Positions 5,925-11,986 of a DNA stretch of 11,986 nucleotides are shown in pieces; the stretch's first letter is position 1, and each line of letters starts with the position of its first letter. The stretch is from NCBI GenBank assembly GCA_002400085.1, contig DHEX01000148.1:1-11986 (forward strand), read 5' to 3'. The position numbers and the translations under genes are program-made. The notes below the pieces were generated by a model. That model worked only from the letters and a program-made list of their open reading frames with translations, did not search any database and was not told the DNA's origin. Origin of the DNA: Clostridiaceae bacterium UBA4839. GTDB taxonomy: Bacteria; Bacillota; Clostridia; Clostridiales; Caloramatoraceae.

Positions 5925-7757
5925 ATGTTTAAAACTTTAAAGGGTAAAATAACTGCTGTGTACTTTTGCCTTGTGCTTATGACTGCTGTTATAGGATTTA
6001 CTGCAGCTATCAATCAGTATAAGCTTAGTAAATCAATAGATGGCTTAATGGTAAATAACTATAAGAGTATAAATGCTTCAAATAATATGCTTACAGCGCT
6101 CGAGAAAGAGAACAGTGCCATACTTGATTACATTCATGGGAATAAATCCGGGGGTATTGATTCTTTTTATTCAAACAATGATATATTTTACAAATGGTTT
6201 AATACTGAGTACAACAATATAACTGAAGCTGGTGAAGCACAGCATAATGAAAATGTCAAAAAGTATTATATACAATACATTAAGCTTTTTTCCAACCTTC
6301 AATTAATAAGCAGTAGTGGAGAAGCAAGTACTGTAAAGTACTACCAATCTGATATTCTTCCGGTATATTTACAAATTGAAAAGGAGCTTAAAGATATTTC
6401 TTTAATAAATGAGCAAGCTATGTTTAAGAGCAAGAATGCTGTTACTGAGGATACTTACAAATATCTCTATATAATAATAGCTTTATCAGCTGTAGCAGTA
6501 TTTGCAGGATTATTTATATCATGGTTTTTCGTAAACAAACTTTTAAAACCTATATCTATGCTTACTGAAACAATGAAATCTGTTAAAGAAGGTAACTTAG
6601 ACAAGCAAACCCCAATACTTTCAAATGACGAAATAGGAGACCTAACGCGTGAATTTAACAACATGACAAAAAGACTCAAAGGATTTGAAAGCAGCACCAT
6701 GGGGAAGCTTATGCTTGAAAAAAATAAATCTATAGCAATAGTTAAGAGTATTTCTGATCCATTGATTGTTCTTGATACTAATTTTAAAGTAATTCTATTA
6801 AATGATGCTTGTGAAAAGTTTTTCAATATTGATGAAGGCAAAATGTTAAACAGACATTTCCTAGAAGCAATACCTGATGGGGATTTATATGCTTATATTT
6901 CGGGGGTTGTTGAGGATGGAAAAGAACATGATGAAAAAATAATATCCCTTCAATCAGGGAATAAAAACTACTACTTTAACATAGTTGTAAATGTTGTACA
7001 GGATGAAGATGCTAAGATGAATGGAATCGTATTGCTTTTTCAAAATGTTACTCAGTTAAAGCAGCTTGAAAAAGTTAAAACGGATTTTATATCAACTGTT
7101 TCACATGAGTTTAAAACCCCATTAACATCCATTATGATTGCTGCAAGTTTAATGACCAAAGATAATGTTGGTACCTTAAATGAGAAACAATCCAAAATAG
7201 TATCTACAATAAAAGAGGATACTGAAAGGTTATCAACCCTTATAACTGATTTACTTGAGCTTTCAAAAATACAATCTGATAAATCCATCTTCAATATGGA
7301 GCTTTGCTCTATTGAAGATATAATATTAGCTAGTGTTAAGACCTTCCATGAACAAGCTGAAAGCAAAAAGATAAACCTATATTATAAGGTAGAAGATAAT
7401 CTCCCTAAGGTTAATGTAGATTTTGAAAAGATAACTTGGGTTATAAATAATCTTGTATCCAACAGTTTAAAGCATACAAGTGCAGGTGATGAAATATCCA
7501 TATCGGCAGCATTAAGAAATGGAAAGATATATACAATAGTTAAAGATACAGGAATAGGTATTCCTGAAGAATTTCAAGAAAAAATATTTGACAAGTTCGT
7601 CCAGATAGGTGAGTCTGATTCGGAATCCACAGGCTCAGGTCTTGGCTTAACAATTGCAAAAGAGATAATTGAAGCTCACGATGGAAACATATGGTGTGAA
7701 AGTAAGCTTGGCTTAGGAAGCACGTTTACATTTACATTACCAGTTGCAAACGTATAG
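5925..7757 (+). CDS. Membrane sensor histidine kinase (HAMP-PAS-HisKA-HATPase)
   Basis: A 610-residue kinase. Residues 10-29 are the first membrane helix, about 30-178 an all-helical outer sensor domain, and 180-203 the second membrane helix. A HAMP linker (about 204-257, ending NDEIGDLTREFNNMTKRL) is followed by a PAS domain (about 268-376) and HisKA with phospho-acceptor His394 in the H-box ISTVSHEFKTPLTS. The ATPase domain has the N-box (Asn513 in NLVSNSLKHT), G1 DTGIGIP (541-547), F-box FDKF (555-558) and G2 GSGLGL (570-575); all key residues are present. The start at 5925 has GGAGG 6-7 nt upstream; an in-frame ATG at 5838 would add 29 residues in front of the membrane helix and lacks a good ribosome binding site. 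The partner regulator follows 95 nt downstream. The signal is unknown; the outer domain resembles the helical-bundle sensors of such kinases. Confidence 0.95.
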   Translation: MFKTLKGKITAVYFCLVLMTAVIGFTAAINQYKLSKSIDGLMVNNYKSINASNNMLTALEKENSAILDYIHGNKSGGIDSFYSNNDIFYKWFNTEYNNITEAGEAQHNENVKKYYIQYIKLFSNLQLISSSGEASTVKYYQSDILPVYLQIEKELKDISLINEQAMFKSKNAVTEDTYKYLYIIIALSAVAVFAGLFISWFFVNKLLKPISMLTETMKSVKEGNLDKQTPILSNDEIGDLTREFNNMTKRLKGFESSTMGKLMLEKNKSIAIVKSISDPLIVLDTNFKVILLNDACEKFFNIDEGKMLNRHFLEAIPDGDLYAYISGVVEDGKEHDEKIISLQSGNKNYYFNIVVNVVQDEDAKMNGIVLLFQNVTQLKQLEKVKTDFISTVSHEFKTPLTSIMIAASLMTKDNVGTLNEKQSKIVSTIKEDTERLSTLITDLLELSKIQSDKSIFNMELCSIEDIILASVKTFHEQAESKKINLYYKVEDNLPKVNVDFEKITWVINNLVSNSLKHTSAGDEISISAALRNGKIYTIVKDTGIGIPEEFQEKIFDKFVQIGESDSESTGSGLGLTIAKEIIEAHDGNIWCESKLGLGSTFTFTLPVANV

Positions 7758-7852
7758 ACAAATGGTAGGAATAGCAAATATAAGGCATGTTCAAGGAAAC
7801 AACTATAATATGTAAGGTGGGATCTTGTAATATAATTAAAAGAGGTGGCAAT

Positions 7853-8425
7853 ATGAAAAGAGTTCTTGTTGCAGATGATACAAAAAATATTAGAAACTTG
7901 ATTACGACATGTCTTGAGCTTGATGACTATGAAGTATTAACCGCTAAGGATGGTCAGGAAGCCCTTGATTTGATTCAAAATGGAAATATTGACCTTGCAT
8001 TTATTGATATTAAGATGCCAGTTATAAGTGGGACAGAGGTGCTGCGAAGAATAAGGGCCGAAGGTATCACGATTCCAATTGTCATTATGACTGCCTTTGC
8101 TACTGTAAAAAATGCTATTGACTGTACAAAGTTAGGTGCAGTTGCATATCTTCAAAAACCCTTTACTGCTGATAAAATAAACAGCATTCTTGAAGAAATG
8201 TCTAAATACAAAGATTGCTGTACCCAAGAGGAAGCTAATATCCAAGCTGCAGAACAATTGATTGAAGATGGAAAATATAATAATGCTTATGAAGAGCTTA
8301 AAAAAGCTCTCTCAATTAACCCTTCTAATGGGCGTATATACTATCTAATAGGCGTTGTTTATAGTAAGAAGGGAGAAGATGACATGGCCAGAAAGTTTTT
8401 TGAAGGGGCAAAACATTTCGAATAA
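7853..8425 (+). CDS. Response regulator with TPR-like output (REC-TPR)
   Basis: A 190-residue cytoplasmic regulator. Residues 1-118 are a complete receiver domain: the acidic pair Asp8-Asp9 (VLVADD), phospho-acceptor Asp52 (FIDIKMP), switch Thr80 (IVIMTAF) and Lys102 (LQKPF). Residues about 129-190 form two TPR-like helical hairpins (AAEQLIEDGKYNNAYEELKKAL, INPSNGRIYYLIGVVYSKKG), with the usual Tyr/Ala/Gly positions and the NPSN turn. There is no winged-helix, HTH, GGDEF or other known output domain, so it should act through protein contacts rather than by binding a promoter. The start at 7853 has GAGGTGG 5-6 nt upstream; an in-frame ATG at 7787 would add 22 residues ahead of the receiver strand and has no good site. 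It is probably phosphorylated by the kinase directly upstream. Confidence 0.93.
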   Translation: MKRVLVADDTKNIRNLITTCLELDDYEVLTAKDGQEALDLIQNGNIDLAFIDIKMPVISGTEVLRRIRAEGITIPIVIMTAFATVKNAIDCTKLGAVAYLQKPFTADKINSILEEMSKYKDCCTQEEANIQAAEQLIEDGKYNNAYEELKKALSINPSNGRIYYLIGVVYSKKGEDDMARKFFEGAKHFE

Positions 8426-8431
8426 AAATTT

Positions 8432-8450
8432 GGGACAGATAAGTATTCTT
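8432..8450. repeat. GGGAC dispersed repeat, copy 1
   Basis: The 19-mer gggacagataagtattctt matches gggacggataagcattctt at 10380-10398 in 17 of 19 positions; both differences are transitions. It starts 6 nt after the regulator's stop codon and directly abuts the duplicated DUF4179-gene tail at 8453. Confidence 0.6.
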
Positions 8451-8452
8451 CT

Positions 8453-8563
8453 TTTACAATAGATTTATCAGAATAAATTAAATATAGATATCGGTTAAAA
8501 GTGCAATACAGGTATTTTTAGCCGATATTTTTATTTTTTGAATAAAAAGGGAAGGAGCGTCCC
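8453..8563 (+). pseudogene. Remnant copy of the DUF4179 gene 3' end and its downstream hairpin
   Basis: Positions 8453-8540 align without gaps to 1166-1253, with 79 of 88 identical bases; seven of the nine differences are transitions. The copy keeps the last codons of the DUF4179 gene (FTIDLSE-stop against FTIDLSK-stop) and its downstream hairpin. After a gap of about 42 nt missing from this copy, similarity resumes at 8545-8563 (16 of 19 against 1296-1314). No coding sequence related to DUF4179 lies upstream of 8453, where the regulator gene ends at 8425. The simplest reading is the leftover tail of a lost paralogue or a duplication, perhaps joined at the adjacent GGGAC repeat. Alternatively the tract is itself a dispersed repeat that supplies gene ends. 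Confidence 0.6.
8487..8540 (+). terminator. Hairpin with T-tract, probable terminator of the kinase/regulator operon
   Basis: Arms atatcggttaaaagtgc and gtatttttagccgatat pair along 17 positions with a 7-nt loop (aatacag). Three of the pairs are G-U wobbles, valid only in RNA copied from the plus strand. The stem is followed by ttttattttttg, a better T-tract than that of the first copy at 1199-1243. It lies about 60 nt after the regulator stop. Confidence 0.65.
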
Positions 8564-8599
8564 ATTTTAATAGGAAGGGAAAATACCTTGCGTTAAACT

Positions 8600-8626
8600 T
8601 GCCACTTGTCACTTGCCTGGCACTTG
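8600..8626. repeat. CACTTG triple motif
   Basis: CACTTG occurs at 8603-8608, 8610-8615 and 8621-8626, and TGCCA (8600-8604) can pair with TGGCA (8618-8622). The tract is richer in G and C than the surrounding intergenic DNA, and similar GCCACTTGTCACTTG tracts are, from memory, common between genes of clostridia. No function is assigned. Confidence 0.4.
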
Positions 8627-8647
8627 AGGAAAGTAATTACAAGTATG

Positions 8648-8676
8648 CTTCCATTTGTAAGGTGGTATGATATAAT
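8648..8676 (+). promoter_or_regulatory. Extended -10 promoter-like site upstream of the lipoprotein gene
   Basis: TATAAT at 8671-8676 is preceded by TG one base upstream (8668-8669), an extended -10 element. The -35 position 17 nt upstream reads cttcca, a poor match, as is common with extended -10 promoters. The leader to the lipoprotein ATG would be about 180 nt. The leader includes an AAGGAGG ribosome-binding-type sequence near 8698 that is not followed by a usable start codon. Confidence 0.45.
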
Positions 8677-8862
8677 GTAATATATTGGCTTGGAATAAGG
8701 AGGAATAATATTATAAAGTGTTCCAATTTATAAGCAAATGTAAGTAATATAAAAGTATTGTAAAAGGCATAAATGATGAGGAGTCTTATTAAACATAACT
8801 AAAAATCTATTTTAATAGAATAATGGTGCTTAATTAAGCAACTGAAGGGGTGTGATGTTTAT

Positions 8863-10143
8863 ATGTATAAAAAAATACTCATGTCGATTTTTACAGTATT
8901 GCTTATATTGACTTTGACATCCTGTAACCAAAATCATTCTGATGATACAAGTTCTGCTGATAATAAAAAGAGTAATGAAACTTCAAGCAGTACACAGGTG
9001 GCGCAGCCACAAAACAATGAAATTGAAACAAAAATGAACTATAAGGTAAACAATGAAATTGAAATAGGAAACAATTCCGATATAATTGCTAAGCAAGGTG
9101 TATTTAAGGATAAAGTTTATCACAGAAATTGCATAGTGCCGCTTGGTACTGACAAAGAAGGCAATTTTATAACTTTTAACCTTAAAACAAACAATATAGA
9201 GAGCATAGATTCGAAAAACAATCTATCTGTACTTTTAAATATAATGGAAGGACGTAATAATCATGTGTATACTATGAGAAAGTTTGGAGATATAGTTGCA
9301 TGGTCTGAATGTCCTCATGCTGATGTAGATCCGGATGAAACTCGTGGTGCTAATTGGGGATTATATTTTGCTGATTTAAGTACAAAAAAAATAACAAAGA
9401 TAGATGGCTACAAAGAAATAGATGTTCCTGAAAATGCTCAGTATAGTTACTTTGTACCAAATAATGTTTTTATATCGCCAGACAGAATATCTTATATTTC
9501 TTGGGATTATTCTCCTGATGGTAAGGTAACTAGTGTAATTAAATTATACACAATATCTTCGGGAAAATTAGAAATAATTGATTACCTAAATGAAGATATA
9601 ACCAAATATATATTTGGAAATCCTCATATATCAGGCGATAAGATGGTTTGGTCTAAGTCTTTAATAAATCCAGATGGTACATATACTGGGTATTCAATTC
9701 TTTATGATTTAAAAACAAAGGCAAAACTAAAACTTAGTACCAAAGAAAATATTATTAATCCTACAATAAGTGGGAATTATATATTTGCACAAGGTGTTCC
9801 TAATAAAACATTTTATGATTCAGAAGTATGTATTTATGATATTAGTAAAAATGAATGGATTTATAAAATAAACAATGGTTATTCTGAATATAGTGCACAG
9901 TACGATGTTAATTTAACAAATTTAGATGCAGTTGGTAATTATTTATCATGGTATATCGGAGAATCAAATTCATTGGTACTATTTAACAAGGAAGATAATA
10001 AATTATATAATATTATTCCGTATTCAGAGAAGAAAGAAATTAACAATGTTCAGTTATTAGATGGAGGATTATTAACTTGGTTTAAACACCCAATCGGATC
10101 TGATAGGTCTAAATCTGAATATAAATATATTTTTTTAAAGTAA
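8863..10143 (+). CDS. Lipoprotein with beta-propeller-like repeats
   Basis: A 426-residue exported lipoprotein. Residues 1-20 are a lipoprotein signal peptide with lipobox LTSC, so Cys21 should be lipidated. Residues 22-56 form a Ser/Thr/Asn-rich linker. From about residue 75, degenerate repeats of 40-55 residues follow the pattern 'G-aromatic/hydrophobic strand-W-x, then a polar loop, then Y/F-x-hydrophobic strand, then turn, then K-strand'; Trp147, Trp214, Trp263, Trp363 and Trp406 mark five of them and residues 301-336 a sixth. This is the look of a TolB/WD-like beta-propeller of about six blades, often used for protein or glycan contacts; no catalytic motif is seen. The ATG has AAGGGGTG about 10 nt upstream. 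It appears to be a single-gene unit with its own promoter and terminator. Role unknown. Confidence 0.85.
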   Translation: MYKKILMSIFTVLLILTLTSCNQNHSDDTSSADNKKSNETSSSTQVAQPQNNEIETKMNYKVNNEIEIGNNSDIIAKQGVFKDKVYHRNCIVPLGTDKEGNFITFNLKTNNIESIDSKNNLSVLLNIMEGRNNHVYTMRKFGDIVAWSECPHADVDPDETRGANWGLYFADLSTKKITKIDGYKEIDVPENAQYSYFVPNNVFISPDRISYISWDYSPDGKVTSVIKLYTISSGKLEIIDYLNEDITKYIFGNPHISGDKMVWSKSLINPDGTYTGYSILYDLKTKAKLKLSTKENIINPTISGNYIFAQGVPNKTFYDSEVCIYDISKNEWIYKINNGYSEYSAQYDVNLTNLDAVGNYLSWYIGESNSLVLFNKEDNKLYNIIPYSEKKEINNVQLLDGGLLTWFKHPIGSDRSKSEYKYIFLK

Positions 10144-10224
10144 TAAAGAATGATTATTTAAATAGTAGTGATAAAGAAAAAATTAAGATTATAAATAATA
10201 GAAAATAGAGATATTAAAAGTAAT

Positions 10225-10254
10225 AGGAAGCCTTAAAGTTTGAGGCTTCTTTTT
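10225..10254 (+). terminator. Rho-independent terminator of the lipoprotein gene
   Basis: gaagcct (10227-10233) pairs with aggcttc (10243-10249) around a 9-nt loop. A further A-T and G-U pair can form at the base, and a run of five T follows (10250-10254). It lies about 80 nt after the stop codon at 10143. Confidence 0.8.
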
Positions 10255-10284
10255 GTATGTTAGAACTCAGTAGAATTTATAGAA

Positions 10285-10450
10285 TTTAGGGACACATAAC
10301 AATTATTGCCCATAACAAATACAAAATTGGCCAATAGAGGCAAGCCCCCAACCTTTGACCTAAAAAACAGTAAAAAATAGGGACGGATAAGCATTCTTCC
10401 ATAAACAAACTGATGACAATTATTATGAATAGTTGTTATATGTCCCTTAA
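10285..10450. mobile_element. MITE-like repeat unit of 166 bp with imperfect terminal inverted repeats
   Basis: agggacacataacaattat (10288-10306) matches the reverse complement of 10429-10447 at 17 of 19 positions, and the match continues weakly outward to 10285 and 10450. Inside, a third GGGAC unit at 10379-10413 resembles the left end as a direct repeat (agggacRSataa... then ccataa-acaaa). No coding sequence is present. The unit ends 13 bp from the stop codon of the cardiolipin synthase gene. It could be a small non-autonomous element or a cluster of extragenic palindromes; target-site duplications are not obvious. Confidence 0.45.
10380..10398. repeat. GGGAC dispersed repeat, copy 2
   Basis: gggacggataagcattctt is 17 of 19 identical to 8432-8450, in the same orientation and about 1.95 kb away. 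It lies inside the MITE-like unit. Confidence 0.6.
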
Positions 10451-10463
10451 AGCAATAAGGAGG

Positions 10464-11903
10464 TTATAATATTGGGGATAAAAGCCTTGTTATAGATTCA
10501 AGGGTTTTACTCAATCGGCTTCTATGTTTAAATTCCTCAATATTGATTTCCTTTGAATACTGCATATCAATAAAAAATTGATTTTCTAGCTTATTTGTAA
10601 TTTCGCTGTTATATATAAAGGCGTTTGTTTCAAAATTCAATTTAAAGCTTCTTATATCCATATTTGCAGTCCCCACACTGCAGACAGAGTCATCTGCCAT
10701 AATTGCTTTGCAGTGTAGAAAGCCATTATCATATAAGAAAACTCTTACACCAGCTTTTAATAGCTCAGTAATGTAGGATTGAGCGCCCCAAGCCATAAAT
10801 TTATGATCTGGATTTTTAGGGAGCATAAGCCTTACATCCACACCTGAGAAGGCAGATATTTTTAATGAATCTAAAATATTATCATCTGGAACAAAGTAGG
10901 GGGATTGTACATATAATGATTTTTTAGCGTTATTTATAATTTTTACATACCCATTTTTAATATATTGTTCATTATGGTCAGGGCCGCTTGAAACTATCTG
11001 CATCCCAACTCTGCCAAGAATGTTTTCCTTTTTTGGAAAATAGCTGCTATAATCTTTAATATCCTCTTTAGAGGCATAAGTCCAATCCATTAGAAACCTT
11101 GCCTCTAAATCATTAACAGCATTTCCTTTTATTCTCAAATGTGTGTCTCTCCAATAGCCAATCTTCTTATTTTTCCCGATATATTCATCCCCTACATTAA
11201 ATCCACCAAGGAAAGCAACCTTTCCATCTATAACAACTATTTTTCTATGGTCTCTGTAATTAATTCTTTTATTTATATAAGAAAAGTGGCTGGGAAAGAA
11301 AGAAGCATAGCTTCCCCCTGCTTCTTTTAAACCTTTTAATATCTTATCCCTGTCCCTTCCTAATTTATTTGAGCCCATAGCATCAAATAAAAACTTTACT
11401 TCTACGCCTTCCTTTGCTTTCTTTGTTAAAAGCTCTATAAGCTCATGGCCTAAATTGTCTGATTCAACTATATAATATTCCATGTGTATAAATTTTTCAG
11501 CATTTCTTATTTCTTCAAAAAGGTCGTTAAATTTATCTTTTCCATCAAAATATAATTTAACATCATTCATTTGAGTATACAAAGATTTTGCATTTCTAAA
11601 ATTCATTTTAATGATATCCTTATTTTCACGGGAGTTTGAATCATAAATATAATTTTTAGTTATTTTATTTATATACTTATTCTTTTTCTCATCATCAATT
11701 ATTTTTTTACTAAACATCTTTCGATAGCTTAAATCTTGCCCAAAAAAAAGATAAATTAAAAATCCAACTATAGGAAGTACGGTTAAAATCAATATCCATG
11801 CCCATGTAGTGGTAGGATTTCTCCTTTCAAAAAATATTAAAAATATAATTAAAATGATGTTTATTATTAAAATCAAAGTGCCAAAAGGTATTGGTAATTT
11901 CAT
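10464..11903 (-). CDS. cls: Cardiolipin synthase, phospholipase D family
   Basis: A 479-residue membrane enzyme that joins two phosphatidylglycerol molecules to make cardiolipin and glycerol. Two N-terminal membrane helices (about 7-24 and 34-54, PLDc_N type, with ERRNPTTTWAWIL between them) are followed by two phospholipase D domains. Both HKD motifs are intact: His219-Lys221-Asp226 (HRKIVVID, followed by GKVAFLGGFN) and His397-Lys399-Asp404 (HCKAIMAD, followed by SVGTANMD). Length is normal for bacterial Cls. The start has GAGAGG about 8 nt upstream and begins directly with the first helix. It has no close operon partner here: the lipoprotein gene converges on it and the upstream side runs off the window. 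No clear terminator is seen after the stop; the MITE-like unit begins 13 bp beyond it. Confidence 0.95.
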   Translation of the reverse strand: MKLPIPFGTLILIINIILIIFLIFFERRNPTTTWAWILILTVLPIVGFLIYLFFGQDLSYRKMFSKKIIDDEKKNKYINKITKNYIYDSNSRENKDIIKMNFRNAKSLYTQMNDVKLYFDGKDKFNDLFEEIRNAEKFIHMEYYIVESDNLGHELIELLTKKAKEGVEVKFLFDAMGSNKLGRDRDKILKGLKEAGGSYASFFPSHFSYINKRINYRDHRKIVVIDGKVAFLGGFNVGDEYIGKNKKIGYWRDTHLRIKGNAVNDLEARFLMDWTYASKEDIKDYSSYFPKKENILGRVGMQIVSSGPDHNEQYIKNGYVKIINNAKKSLYVQSPYFVPDDNILDSLKISAFSGVDVRLMLPKNPDHKFMAWGAQSYITELLKAGVRVFLYDNGFLHCKAIMADDSVCSVGTANMDIRSFKLNFETNAFIYNSEITNKLENQFFIDMQYSKEINIEEFKHRSRLSKTLESITRLLSPIL

Positions 11904-11945
11904 AAAAATCCTCTCCCGTAATATTTTTTATCCGATGGCTACTAT

Positions 11946-11978
11946 CCGTAATCCCCCGCTTGACGCAAGGAATAACGG
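11946..11978 (-). repeat. GC-rich hairpin upstream of cls
   Basis: On the minus strand, ccgttattcctt can pair with gggggattacgg across a loop of gcgtcaagc, with one mismatch and three G-T (G-U) pairs. It is clearly richer in G and C than the surroundings and lies 43 bp before the cls start. It may be a dispersed repeat (ccttgcgt-c/t-aa also occurs near 8586) or a leader structure. Confidence 0.35.
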
Positions 11979-11986
11979 CTGCTACG

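Noticed and set aside
7787..7852. Longer N-terminus for the response regulator (start at 7787)
   Set aside because: Receiver domains begin at the KRVLVADD strand, and GAGGTGG precedes the ATG at 7853.
8600..8626. CRISPR array from the CACTTG repetition
   Set aside because: The repeated unit is only 6 bases, spacing is irregular, and there are no spacers or cas genes.
10144..10224. Small gene after the lipoprotein
   Set aside because: The stretch is A/T-rich with frequent stops in all frames and no ribosome binding site; only the terminator that follows is supported.

Overview
The window looks like chromosomal DNA of a low-GC Gram-positive anaerobe, most likely a Clostridium-type bacterium. 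The evidence is the strong A/T bias, purine-rich GGAGG-type ribosome binding sites, an ECF-type sigma factor paired with a DUF4179 protein, and a clostridial-style trk operon. This is inference from sequence style; no marker gene fixes the species.

Layout: (1) Positions 1-1189 (+) hold the tail of a sigma-70-family factor, followed 4 nt later by its probable membrane partner (DUF4179-type anti-sigma-like protein). A 19-bp perfect hairpin follows. (2) Positions 1390-5393 (-) form one compact leftward operon of six genes: an apparently inactivated transglutaminase-fold protein, two TrkA/RCK proteins, a 33-residue single-helix micropeptide, the TrkH potassium channel subunit, and an exported membrane-anchored OB-fold protein. 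A promoter near 5548-5576 and a roughly 150-nt leader with a long hairpin precede it. (3) Positions 5925-8425 (+) carry a membrane HAMP-PAS histidine kinase and a response regulator whose output domain is TPR-like rather than DNA-binding. (4) Positions 8426-8862 are intergenic and hold a second, diverged copy of the 3' end and hairpin of the DUF4179 gene, other dispersed repeats and a promoter-like site. (5) Positions 8863-10143 (+) encode a beta-propeller-like lipoprotein followed by a terminator. (6) Positions 10144-10463 hold a MITE-like repeat unit. (7) Positions 10464-11903 (-) encode cardiolipin synthase.

How the genes fit together: the Trk operon should assemble a K+ uptake channel in which TrkH is gated by a cytoplasmic RCK ring built from two different TrkA proteins. 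The micropeptide sits exactly between the regulatory and pore genes and is a candidate small subunit. The two-component pair is divergent from the operon and could sense envelope conditions, but nothing in the sequence proves a link. Most of the genes act at the membrane or envelope: potassium uptake, cardiolipin synthesis, a sigma/anti-sigma pair, a membrane kinase and a lipoprotein.

The most notable observations are the unlisted micropeptide gene, the degenerate transglutaminase at the head of the trk operon, the diverged duplicate hairpin whose arm changes all keep pairing through G-U wobbles, the REC-TPR regulator, and a small family of GGGAC-type dispersed repeats. Three coding starts were moved inward to better ribosome binding sites (at 4818, 5925 and 7853).
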